From Variovorax paradoxus (GTDB lineage Bacteria > Pseudomonadota > Gammaproteobacteria > Burkholderiales > Burkholderiaceae_C): DNA of 64,000 nucleotides. The translations under genes and the position numbers were made by a program. Each line of letters starts with the position of its first letter. Positions within the stretch are counted from its first letter, which is position 1. Below, piece by piece: positions 1 through 7,429 of the stretch. Location: NCBI RefSeq assembly GCF_022009635.1, contig NZ_CP091716.1:4293001-4357000 (forward strand), given 5' to 3'. The notes beneath the pieces were generated by a model, which saw only the letters and a list, made by a program, of their open reading frames with translations, was not told the origin of the DNA and searched no databases.

Positions 1-2
1 CT

Positions 3-635
3 CTTGCCGCCGAGGCCCCCAACGCGCCTGATGCCGATCCCCGCCCCATCCACCCGCTGTGGATGCGCATCACGCACTGGCTCAATGCGCTGGCGGTGCT
101 GGTGCTGGTGACGAGCGGTTGGCGCATCTACGACGCGTCGCCGTTCTTCCCGTTCACCATTCCCACGGTGGTCACGCTCGGCGGCTGGCTGGGCGGCGCG
201 CTGCAGTGGCACTTTGCCGCGATGTGGCTGCTGGTGTTCAACGGCCTGCTGTACCTGGTGCTGAACATCGCCAGCGGCCGGCTGGCCACCAAGTTCTTTC
301 CGGTCACGCCGCGCGGCGTGCTGCATGACGCGCTGGCGGCGCTCAAGGGCAAGCTCTCGCATGCCGATCCGCGCCACTACAACAGCGTGCAGAAGCTGGC
401 CTACCTGTTCGTGATGCTCGACCTGATCGTGATCGTGCTGTCGGGCCTGGTGCTGTGGAAGTCGGTGCAGTTCGCGGTGCTGCGCGACCTGCTGGGCGGC
501 TACGAGTTCGCGCGCCGCATCCATTTCTTCGCGATGGCGGCCATCGTGGCCTTCGTCGTCGTGCACCTGGTGATGGTGGCCCTGGTGCCCCGCACCCTTC
601 TCACCATGCTCCGCGGCCGCGCACCCAAGGCCTGA
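3..635 (+). CDS. Cytochrome b561-type membrane subunit (partial, 5' end outside window)
   Basis: Di-heme cytochrome b type membrane protein, probably the quinol-linked electron partner of the molybdoenzyme encoded 7 bp downstream. The reading frame is open to the left edge, so the N-terminus is missing. An internal ATG at 63 lies inside the conserved first helix and is unlikely to be the true start. There are about four hydrophobic helices. Candidate heme-ligand histidines lie in the RITHWLN segment of helix 1 and in the RRIHFF and VVVHLVMV segments near the C-terminus. What is seen is the helix/histidine pattern and the neighbour. The family assignment (cytochrome b/b6 domain, thiosulfate reductase or formate dehydrogenase gamma-like) is from general knowledge. 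The physiological electron donor is not shown. Confidence 0.8.
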   Translation, partial: LAAEAPNAPDADPRPIHPLWMRITHWLNALAVLVLVTSGWRIYDASPFFPFTIPTVVTLGGWLGGALQWHFAAMWLLVFNGLLYLVLNIASGRLATKFFPVTPRGVLHDALAALKGKLSHADPRHYNSVQKLAYLFVMLDLIVIVLSGLVLWKSVQFAVLRDLLGGYEFARRIHFFAMAAIVAFVVVHLVMVALVPRTLLTMLRGRAPKA

Positions 636-642
636 CCCAATC

Positions 643-1434
643 ATGAAAATCTTCAAGGCCCCCACCCTGAGCGGCATCGACGGCGACGCCGTGCTGCGCG
701 AAGCCCGCACGCTGATCGAAAAGAAGCTCGACCAGCCCTCGCGCCGCCTCTTCATGCAACGCTCGCTGACGCTGGGCGGCCTGTCTCTGCTCACGGGCTG
801 CAGCATCAGCGACAACGCGCAGGTCGACGCCGCGCTGACGAAGATCTCGCGCTTCAACGACAAGGTGCAGGGCCTGATCTTCAGCCCCACGCAGCTCGCG
901 CCGACCTACACCGAGGCAGAGATCACCCGTCCCTTCCCGTTCAACGCCTACTACGGCGAAGACGAAGTGCGCGAGGTCGACGAAGCCGGCTACAAGCTGG
1001 AAGTGACCGGCATGGTCGCCGACAAGCATGCCTGGACGCTGGCCGAGCTGCGCGCCATGCCGCAGGAAGACCAGATTACCCGGCACATCTGCGTGGAGGG
1101 CTGGAGCGCCATCGGCCGCTGGGGCGGCGTGCGCTTTGCCGACTTCCTGCGCCGCATCGGCGCCGACACCACCGCCAAGTACGTGGGCTTCAAGTGCGCC
1201 GACGACTACTACACCAGCATCGACATGCCCACCGCGCTGCATCCGCAGACGCTGTTGACGCTGACCTACGACGGCCAGCCGCTGCCGCCCAAGTACGGCT
1301 TCCCCATGAAGCTGCGCATGCCGACCAAGCTTGGCTACAAGAACCCGAAGCACATCAAGGCGATGTTCGTCACCAACACCTATTCCGGTGGCTACTGGGA
1401 AGACCAGGGCTACAACTGGTTCGGAGGGAGCTGA
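643..1434 (+). CDS. Molybdopterin-dependent oxidoreductase (sulfite oxidase / MsrP-like), Tat-exported
   Basis: 263 aa. A twin-arginine motif (RRLFMQR, residues 34-40) is followed by a hydrophobic stretch ending in LLTGC, so Cys53 could be a lipobox cysteine and the protein a Tat-exported lipoprotein. The Oxidored_molyb fold is indicated by RHICVEGWS with Cys150, the expected molybdenum ligand, and by the C-terminal TKLGYKNPK segment. It pairs with the membrane cytochrome b just upstream, as YedY/MsrP-type enzymes pair with a heme membrane subunit. The substrate is not determined by sequence. The MsrA and Met-rich protein genes downstream make protein methionine sulfoxide, or another S- or N-oxide, a reasonable guess. 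No clear Shine-Dalgarno is seen, so translation may be coupled to the upstream gene. Confidence 0.85.
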   Translation: MKIFKAPTLSGIDGDAVLREARTLIEKKLDQPSRRLFMQRSLTLGGLSLLTGCSISDNAQVDAALTKISRFNDKVQGLIFSPTQLAPTYTEAEITRPFPFNAYYGEDEVREVDEAGYKLEVTGMVADKHAWTLAELRAMPQEDQITRHICVEGWSAIGRWGGVRFADFLRRIGADTTAKYVGFKCADDYYTSIDMPTALHPQTLLTLTYDGQPLPPKYGFPMKLRMPTKLGYKNPKHIKAMFVTNTYSGGYWEDQGYNWFGGS

Positions 1435-1538
1435 GGGGCTGCCACAGCCGCTCGACTGCCGATGAAAGCGCGAGGCCGTGTTCCCTGGGACCGGGCCGAT
1501 CTTTTTTGAAAAATGACACCTCAACTGGAAGATTCCAA

Positions 1539-1805
1539 ATGAACAAGCTCACCGCAACCCTGCTCGCCACCTGCATCGCCTTCGCCGGCGCCTCGGCCTT
1601 TGCCGCCGACGAAATGTCGAAGGACGGCATGGCCAAGGACTCGATGTCCAAGGACGGCATGAAGAAAGACTCGATGGCGAAGGACTCCATGTCGAAAGAC
1701 GCCATGAAGAAGGATTCGATGTCGAAGGACAGCATGTCCAAGGACGCCATGAAGAAGGACTCGATGTCGAAAGACAGCATGTCCAAGGACTCGATGTCCA
1801 AGTAA
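1539..1805 (+). CDS. Pentapeptide MXKDX repeat protein, exported
   Basis: 88 aa. The first 22 residues form a Sec signal peptide ending ASAFA before ADEM. The mature part is almost only MSKDS/MKKDS/MSKDA pentapeptides, 12 full units plus MSK. This matches the MXKDX pentapeptide family. About one residue in five of the mature protein is Met and the rest is nearly all Lys, Asp and Ser. No catalytic residue is visible, so a structural, metal-binding or oxidant-quenching role is possible. It lies between the exported molybdoenzyme and an exported MsrA, all on the same strand. GGAAG at 1528-1532 is a plausible ribosome binding site. Confidence 0.85.
   Translation: MNKLTATLLATCIAFAGASAFAADEMSKDGMAKDSMSKDGMKKDSMAKDSMSKDAMKKDSMSKDSMSKDAMKKDSMSKDSMSKDSMSK
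1614..1802 (+). repeat. 15-bp coding minisatellite of the MXKDX gene
   Basis: Twelve full 15-bp units plus 9 bp, each beginning ATG and encoding Met-X-Lys-Asp-X. A higher-order 45-bp unit (encoding MSKDAMKKDSMSKDS) occurs twice in succession in the second half. The array stays in frame, so unit gain or loss would change protein length without a frameshift. Confidence 0.9.
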
Positions 1806-1907
1806 GCACCGGGCGCGAACCGCCCGATCCGCCCCGCCATTGACGAAAGGCGGGTTGGGCGTCAATGTCGCGCCATTCAACAGAGGAGCCTCCTGAAAGG
1901 AAAGCCA

Positions 1908-2609
1908 ATGAGATCCTTCGCACTGACCGCGGGCACCCTGGCCGCCGCAGCCCTCGTCTGGTATGCCGTGCCCTCGTCCGCCGAGACCTCGCGCCGCGTG
2001 CCGGCACCCACGGCCGACATCACCGCCGCCCCCACGGCCAAGACGGAGACCGCCGTGTTCGCGGGCGGCTGCTTCTGGGGCGTGCAAGGCGTGTTCCAGC
2101 GCGTCAAGGGCGTGAGCAACGCGGTCTCCGGCTATGCCGGCGGCGACGCCAAGACAGCCCGCTACGAAGAAGTCGGCTCCGGCCGCACCGGCCATGCGGA
2201 GTCGGTGCGCATCACCTACGACCCGCAGCAGATCAGCTACGGCAAGCTGCTGCAGATCTACTTCTCGGTGGCGCACGATCCGACCGAGCTGAACCGCCAG
2301 GGCCCCGACACCGGCACGCAATACCGCTCGACCGTGTTCGCCGAGAACGCCGACCAGGCGCGCATCGCCAAGGAATACATCGCGCAACTCAACCAGGCCA
2401 AGACCTACGGCAAGCCGCTGGCGACCACGGTCGAGATGTCCAAGCCCTTCTTCGCGGCCGAGGACTACCACCAGGACTACCTGACGCTGCACCCGAACCA
2501 GCCCTACATCGCGATCAACGACCTGCCCAAGATCGAAGACCTGAAGAAGCTGTTCCCCGAGGTCTACAAGGCGACGCCTTCGCTGGTGAAGGCCGCGAAG
2601 GCCGGCTAG
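1908..2609 (+). CDS. msrA: Peptide-methionine (S)-S-oxide reductase MsrA with N-terminal export signal
   Basis: 233 aa. Reduces methionine-S-sulfoxide in proteins. The catalytic motif GGCFWG is present with Cys55, followed by the expected GYAGG, HDPTELNRQG and EDYHQDY segments. The first ~27 residues are hydrophobic and end SSAET, so unlike the usual cytosolic MsrA this one appears exported or membrane-anchored. AAGGAAA at 1897-1903 is the ribosome binding site. Its stop codon shares the tetranucleotide CTAG (2606-2609) with the stop of the convergent gene. Placement after the Met-rich MXKDX gene suggests periplasmic methionine repair. Confidence 0.93.
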   Translation: MRSFALTAGTLAAAALVWYAVPSSAETSRRVPAPTADITAAPTAKTETAVFAGGCFWGVQGVFQRVKGVSNAVSGYAGGDAKTARYEEVGSGRTGHAESVRITYDPQQISYGKLLQIYFSVAHDPTELNRQGPDTGTQYRSTVFAENADQARIAKEYIAQLNQAKTYGKPLATTVEMSKPFFAAEDYHQDYLTLHPNQPYIAINDLPKIEDLKKLFPEVYKATPSLVKAAKAG

Positions 2610-3250
2610 CCGCCGCGAAGCGCGATCAGAAGCACGCCCGTGGCGGCCAGCGCGGCCGTCCAGGCGTGGCGCTGGAACCGCTCGCTCATGAGCCGTGGAT
2701 TCATGGCGATGCCCCGGCACACGCCAGTTGCGATGGCTCCGGTCGTGGCCAGCATCGCGGCCGTGTGCAACCCGACCGCCGCCAGCGCCAGCAGAAGCGA
2801 GCCCGAAGCGGTGATCTCGCGCGCAGGGTTGTCCGCGAGGCACAGCGGCATGAGCGCGGGCACCAGCATCAGTCCGGCGCCGTGCGCGGTAGCCATGAGA
2901 AAAGACCACAGCGCGATGCCGACATGTCCCGCGCGGATGCCTGACGGCCCATGCATTCCTTTCCGCGCATCGCCCCGCAGCCAGCGACAGGCCGCAACAC
3001 CCAACAGCAGCGCGCCGGCCGCGCCCTGCACTCGCGCATGTTCCATCGACATGCCCCAGGCGAAGCCCCACGCCACCACCGCGACCGAAACGCCATGCCC
3101 TAGAGCGATGGGCAGCAGGGCCCGCCGCGCCTGGGCCCCGTCGCGGGCCTGCACGCCGCATGCGGCGGCGAACATCCAGCCGTTTGCCGGGCTCAGTCCA
3201 TGAAGGGCTCCGAGGCCGGCAACGGCCAGCCAGGGCCAAAGGCTCGCCAT
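2606..3250 (-). CDS. Small integral membrane protein with conserved-looking His motifs
   Basis: 214 aa and very hydrophobic, with about six predicted helices. Several helices carry His-Gly pairs: LGALHGLSPANGW near the N-terminus, IALGHGVS and MATAHGAG. Such histidines in small membrane proteins recall NicO/HupE-type metal transporters, but I cannot assign the family with confidence. It is the last gene of a same-strand run from 8467 and starts 31 bp after the DUF899 gene. ATG at 3248-3250. Confidence 0.6.
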   Translation of the reverse strand: MASLWPWLAVAGLGALHGLSPANGWMFAAACGVQARDGAQARRALLPIALGHGVSVAVVAWGFAWGMSMEHARVQGAAGALLLGVAACRWLRGDARKGMHGPSGIRAGHVGIALWSFLMATAHGAGLMLVPALMPLCLADNPAREITASGSLLLALAAVGLHTAAMLATTGAIATGVCRGIAMNPRLMSERFQRHAWTAALAATGVLLIALRGG

Positions 3251-3281
3251 GACATGCCCGATCGGTTCAGGAGCGCCGGGC

Positions 3282-4067
3282 TCAGCCGCGGTGCGAGCAG
3301 CAGGAATCCGCAGCGGCCTTCGCGGCGGGCTCAGGCTCGTAGCGGTCGTGGTGCCGCACCCATTCCATCTTGTGCGGCACGTCGCGCTCGCCGCGGCCCT
3401 GCGGCGTGAGGTCCATCAGGCTGTAGGCGCCCATCATCACTTCCACGCCGCGTCCGAAGGTCGAGTACGTATGGAAGACATCGCCCGCGTCGTCCTTGTA
3501 GAACACGCTGATGCCGGGCGCCTCCGAGGCCGGGAAAACCCGCTTGCCGTAGTTGTAGTCGACCTCGCCCGCGGCCAGTTCATCGGGCGTGAAGCTGACG
3601 TGGAAGTCGTGGTTGAAGTCGCTGCCTTCCGACGACACCCAGTCGAAGCGCCAGCCCATGCGCTCGCGGAAGCGGGCGATCTCGGCCAGCGGCGCGCGCG
3701 AGACGGCCACGAAGCTGATGTCGCGATGCGCCAGGTGCACGTTCATGCCGTCGGTATGGTCCGCCATGTACGAGCAGCTCGGGCAGCCCTCGCCCCAACC
3801 CGGGCCGAGCATGAAGTGCTGCACCACCAATTGGCGGCGCCCGGCGAACAGGTCTGCCAGCGTGCGCTTGCCCTGGGGCGTGTCGAACACGTAGTTCTTC
3901 TGCACGCGCTCCCACGGCAGCGCGCGCCGCTCGCGGGCGATCTGGTCCTGCAGGCGCATCAGTTCCTTCTCGCGCGCCAACAGTGTCTTCCGCTCGGCGA
4001 GCCAACGTTCGCCCGGCACGACAGGATGGTTCCGAACGCCTGCCGGCTCCGTAATGGCTGTGTTCAT
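3282..4067 (-). CDS. DUF899 family thioredoxin-like protein
   Basis: 261 aa. The N-terminal PGERWLAERKTLLAREKELMR segment, the QHFMLGPGWGEGCPSC centre with a CPSC motif, and the C-terminal GAYSLMDLTPQGRGE segment are typical of DUF899 proteins, which have an AhpC/thioredoxin-like fold. Disulfide or peroxide chemistry at the CPSC is inferred, not shown. The C-terminus ends in a Cys-Cys-Ser-His tail that might bind metal. The ribosome binding site AAGGAGAAA precedes the ATG. It lies 34 bp after the beta-propeller gene and is probably co-transcribed. Confidence 0.82.
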   Translation of the reverse strand: MNTAITEPAGVRNHPVVPGERWLAERKTLLAREKELMRLQDQIARERRALPWERVQKNYVFDTPQGKRTLADLFAGRRQLVVQHFMLGPGWGEGCPSCSYMADHTDGMNVHLAHRDISFVAVSRAPLAEIARFRERMGWRFDWVSSEGSDFNHDFHVSFTPDELAAGEVDYNYGKRVFPASEAPGISVFYKDDAGDVFHTYSTFGRGVEVMMGAYSLMDLTPQGRGERDVPHKMEWVRHHDRYEPEPAAKAAADSCCSHRG

Positions 4068-4101
4068 GATTCGTTTCTCCTTGCAAAGTGATGAAGCGCG
4101 A

Positions 4102-4767
4102 TCAGGACCGGGCCGCCTTCGGCCGCCGCACGGCGCGGACCTTGCCGCTGTTGCCGCCGCCGCAATAGAAAAGGTCCGCCCCGTCGGACTCCAGGCCGCT
4201 CACGCCCATGCCGCGCGGCATTTCGAGCCGCTCCAGCACGGCGCCGCTTTGCGCGTCGATGCGGCGGATGTCGCTCTGGTCGTCTTCCCACGTGCCGTGC
4301 CACAGCTCGCCGTCGACCCAGGTGACGCCGGTGACGAAGCGGTTCGACTCGATGGTGCGCACCACCGCGCCGGTCTCGGGGTTGATCTGGTGGATCTTGC
4401 GTTCGCGGTATTCGCCCACCCACAGGCTGCCCTCGGCCCAGGTCAGGCCCGAATCGAGCCCCTTGCCCGGCGCCGGAATCGATGCCAGCACCTTGCCGCT
4501 GGCGGGGTCGATCTTGTCGATGCGCGCATCGGCGATCTGGTAGAGGTGGGTGCCGTCGAACGCCGTGCCGGCGTCGCAGGCCAGGTCGAGCGTGCGGGTG
4601 GCCTCGCCGGTGGCGGGGTCGAAGGCCACCAGCGCGGCGCCGGTGGCGGCCCACACGCGCTGGCCGTCATGGGTGACGCCGGCCACCTTGTCGGAGCCCG
4701 CGAAGGGCCCGTATTCACGCACGATCTCTGCCGCGTGCACCGCGGCGCTGCTTGTTCTGTCGCTCAT
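4102..4767 (-). CDS. Beta-propeller (SMP-30 / streptogramin-lyase-like) protein
   Basis: 221 aa. Repeated blades of the form VWVGEYRERKIHQINPETG and LWHGTWEDDQSDIRRIDAQSG indicate a beta-propeller of roughly five to six blades, as in SMP-30/YncE-like proteins. No signal peptide is seen, so it is probably cytosolic. The frame is open further upstream, but the ATG at 4765-4767 is preferred because CAAGGAG lies just before it and the upstream residues look like noncoding translation. It starts 43 bp after the regulator gene 4811-6031 on the same strand. Ligand and activity are unknown. Confidence 0.75.
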   Translation of the reverse strand: MSDRTSSAAVHAAEIVREYGPFAGSDKVAGVTHDGQRVWAATGAALVAFDPATGEATRTLDLACDAGTAFDGTHLYQIADARIDKIDPASGKVLASIPAPGKGLDSGLTWAEGSLWVGEYRERKIHQINPETGAVVRTIESNRFVTGVTWVDGELWHGTWEDDQSDIRRIDAQSGAVLERLEMPRGMGVSGLESDGADLFYCGGGNSGKVRAVRRPKAARS

Positions 4768-4810
4768 CGTTGGCTCCTTGTGCGCCTGGATTGGCGCGCT
4801 GGAGACAACT

Positions 4811-6031
4811 CTATTCAATAGGCAGCGTGGATGGGAGTAACAAGATCGTCGTGAATCCTGCGAGCGGCGGCGACAGCCACCGGCGCGCCCTGGCCTGTCC
4901 GATGGAGCGGACACGGCCCTCTTCCTCCAGTTCGGCCAGCGCGCGCTGCACGGTGCGCTGGCTCGCGCCCACGGCCAGCGCGAGCGCCGAGGTCGACCAC
5001 GCCGCGCCGTCGGACAGCAGCGCCACCAGCGAGGCCTGCTCGCCGTCGATGGGCGGCGCCAGCACGGCCACCGTGCGGCCGTCGCGCGGCTTGAGGACGA
5101 AGCCGCGCGCCGTCGCCTCGATGCCCGCCAGCGACCTGACCAGCGCGCGCAGCCGGCCGATTTCGACGCGCAGGCGGGCGCGATGTGTTTCGTCGGGGCG
5201 GCGGGTGCGGAAGGCGCATTCGATCAGCGCCTCGCGGTCGATATCGCCCGGCCAGGCCTCGGCGAGCGCGCGCGCCAGCGAGAACAGCACCGGACGTCGC
5301 GCCAGCGGCTGCCAGGCATCTCCCGCGCCCAGCCCGCGGCGGCAGGCGTCGACGACCAGCGCGTCCGACGCCAGCAATGCAGCCACCTCGCCCAGCCGCA
5401 GCGTCTGTTCGCCCTCGGCCGACAGGCGCCGCGCCGCGGGGCGGTCGAGTGCCGAGCGCATCTCCGCCACTTCGGCCAGCAGCGCGGGCACGCGCGCTTG
5501 CTCGGCGGCTTCCTGTGCGCGAGCCAGTGCCCCTTGTGCCTCACTGATATGCAAAGAGCGCAGCGCCAGTTCGGCCGCGGTGAGTTCGGCCACGGCGGCC
5601 AGCGAAGGCGACCGGCCGCGAGCGTCGAGCCTTGCCAGCGCTTCGGCGGCCTCGTCCAGCCGGCCGAGCAGCAGCAGCCGGCGCACGGCTATCAGGCGCG
5701 CCTGCAGCGCATTGGCGTGGTCCTCGCGCGCCTCCAGCGTGGCGGCAGCCGCCGCCAGCGCGCGCGGCGAATCGCCGAGGTCGCGCATGGCCATCGCCAC
5801 CTCGGCCTCGGCGACCACGCAGCGCGCACGCGCCGTTTCCTCATGCGCGCCGAAATCGCGCGCGGCGCGGCGCAGCAGTTCGCGGGCGCGCGGATGCTCG
5901 CCGAGCTGGGCCATCGCGATACCGCGCAGCGCCAGCGCCGGCGGGTCTTCGCGCAGGGCCACGCGCTTGAGCGCGCCGAGCACGTCGCCGGCGGCAAGGG
6001 CGCGCGCGGAGGCGGCGATCAGCGAATCCAT
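4811..6031 (-). CDS. Transcriptional regulator: alpha-helical repeat sensor plus two winged-helix-like modules
   Basis: 406 aa. Residues ~1-250 are Ala/Leu/Arg-rich paired helices resembling TPR repeats. Residues ~265-310 (RARLRVEIGRLRALV then ARGFVLKP) resemble an OmpR/SARP-type winged helix. Residues ~330-390 (STSALALAVGASQRTVQRAL then EEEGRVRSIGQ) form a classic helix-turn-helix and wing. It is the first gene before the propeller/DUF899/membrane genes and probably regulates them. The acetyl-CoA hydrolase gene ends 34 bp upstream. The DNA-binding role is well supported; the signal sensed is unknown. Confidence 0.75.
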   Translation of the reverse strand: MDSLIAASARALAAGDVLGALKRVALREDPPALALRGIAMAQLGEHPRARELLRRAARDFGAHEETARARCVVAEAEVAMAMRDLGDSPRALAAAAATLEAREDHANALQARLIAVRRLLLLGRLDEAAEALARLDARGRSPSLAAVAELTAAELALRSLHISEAQGALARAQEAAEQARVPALLAEVAEMRSALDRPAARRLSAEGEQTLRLGEVAALLASDALVVDACRRGLGAGDAWQPLARRPVLFSLARALAEAWPGDIDREALIECAFRTRRPDETHRARLRVEIGRLRALVRSLAGIEATARGFVLKPRDGRTVAVLAPPIDGEQASLVALLSDGAAWSTSALALAVGASQRTVQRALAELEEEGRVRSIGQARARRWLSPPLAGFTTILLLPSTLPIE

Positions 6032-6065
6032 GCCCTGCCCGCCACGCGCAGGCCGCGCCCGGGCC

Positions 6066-7364
6066 TCACAGCAGATTCGCCCGCTTGGCCTGCTCGGTCA
6101 GCTCCGCGCGGAAGTCCGGATGCGCGATGGCGATCAGCTCCTGCGCGCGCTGCTTCGCGGACTTGCCGCGCAGCTGCGCCACGCCGTGCTCGGTGACGAC
6201 GTAGTTGATGTCGTTCTTGCTGGTGCTCACGTGCGTGCCCGGCGACAGCGAAGGCACGATGCGAGAAATGCTGTCGCCCTTGGCGGTGGAAGGCAGCACG
6301 ATGAAGGCCTTGCCGCCGCGCGAGCGATTGGCCGCCCGCACGAAGTCCGACTGCCCGCCGGTGCCCGAGTAAGGCGCATGCCCCAGGCTCTCGGAGCCGC
6401 ACTGGCCCAGCAGGTCGATCTGCATCGTCGCGTTGATGGCCACCAGGTTGTCGTTGAGCCCCGCCAGCGCGGGGTCGTTGGTGAAGTTCACCGGGTGCAT
6501 TTCCAGCGACGGGTTGCGGTCCATGAAGCGGTAGAGCCTGCTGGAGCCCAGCGCGAAGGTCGCGACCGACTTGCCCGGCAGGTAGTTCTTGCGCCGGTTG
6601 GTCACCGCGCCGCTTTCCACCAGCGTGAGGATGCCGTCGCCGATCATCTCGGTGTGGATGCCCAGGTCCTTCTTGCCGGTGAGCTGCATCACCACCGCGT
6701 CGGGAATGCCGCCGTAGCCGATCTGCAGCGTCGAGCCGTCGTCGATCAGCCCGGCCACGTGCCTGCCGATGGCTTCCTGCACCGGGCCGATCTTCGGCAG
6801 CCCCACTTCCATCACCGGCGCGTCGTTCTCGACCAGCGCCGCGACCTGCGACACATGCACGTGGCAGGCGCCGTAGGCGAAGGGCACGTTCGGGTTCACT
6901 TCCAGCACCACCGCGCGCGCTTTCGCGACGGCGGCCATGGTGTAGTCGGCGCCCAGGCTCAGCGAGAAGTAGCCGTGCGCGTCCATCGGCGAAGCCATGG
7001 TGAACACCACCTCCGCCGGCACCTGCCCGCGCTCGATCAGCGCCGGAATCTCCGAGAAGTAGTTGGGAATGAAGTCGATCCAGCCCGCCTGCCCGCCCGC
7101 GCGCGTGGCGCCGCCGAAGAACAGCGCCACGTGCCGCACATGCTCGACGGTCTCGGAGTCGATGTAGGCGTACTTGCGCATCGCGAGGATCTGCGCGACC
7201 TTCACGTCGCGGAAGTCGCGGCGCTGCTCCGACAGGGCCGTGAGCAGTGTCGGCGGCTCGCCCACGCCGGTCGGCACGATGATCATGTCGCCGTTGCGCA
7301 CCTGCTGGCGCACGGCATCGGCGGCGGAAACGAGCTTGCGCTGGTAGAGGTCCTGGATCGTCAT
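6066..7364 (-). CDS. Acetyl-CoA hydrolase / CoA-transferase family protein
   Basis: 432 aa, normal length for the Cat1/4-hydroxybutyrate CoA-transferase family. Typical segments are IIVPTGVGEPPTLL near the N-terminus, GGxP-type GYGGIPDAVVMQL, and GGQSDFVRAANRSRGGKAF plus VTEHGVAQLRGKS near the C-terminus. The predicted reaction is CoA transfer between acyl-CoA and a short carboxylate, or acyl-CoA hydrolysis. The exact substrate cannot be read from the sequence. The frame is open upstream, but the ATG at 7362-7364 begins the conserved MTIQDLYQRK. It lies 65 bp after the aldolase gene on the same strand. Confidence 0.88.
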   Translation of the reverse strand: MTIQDLYQRKLVSAADAVRQQVRNGDMIIVPTGVGEPPTLLTALSEQRRDFRDVKVAQILAMRKYAYIDSETVEHVRHVALFFGGATRAGGQAGWIDFIPNYFSEIPALIERGQVPAEVVFTMASPMDAHGYFSLSLGADYTMAAVAKARAVVLEVNPNVPFAYGACHVHVSQVAALVENDAPVMEVGLPKIGPVQEAIGRHVAGLIDDGSTLQIGYGGIPDAVVMQLTGKKDLGIHTEMIGDGILTLVESGAVTNRRKNYLPGKSVATFALGSSRLYRFMDRNPSLEMHPVNFTNDPALAGLNDNLVAINATMQIDLLGQCGSESLGHAPYSGTGGQSDFVRAANRSRGGKAFIVLPSTAKGDSISRIVPSLSPGTHVSTSKNDINYVVTEHGVAQLRGKSAKQRAQELIAIAHPDFRAELTEQAKRANLL

Positions 7365-7429
7365 GAAGCTTGGCGAGTTGTCTCTGTTGGTTGTCTGTTG
7401 GTGATGTCTGCCGGCGGGCTCGCCACCGC

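Noticed and set aside
1614..1802. Regular short repeats resembling a CRISPR array
   Set aside because: Units are contiguous 15-mers without spacers and encode the MXKDX protein in frame; no cas genes.
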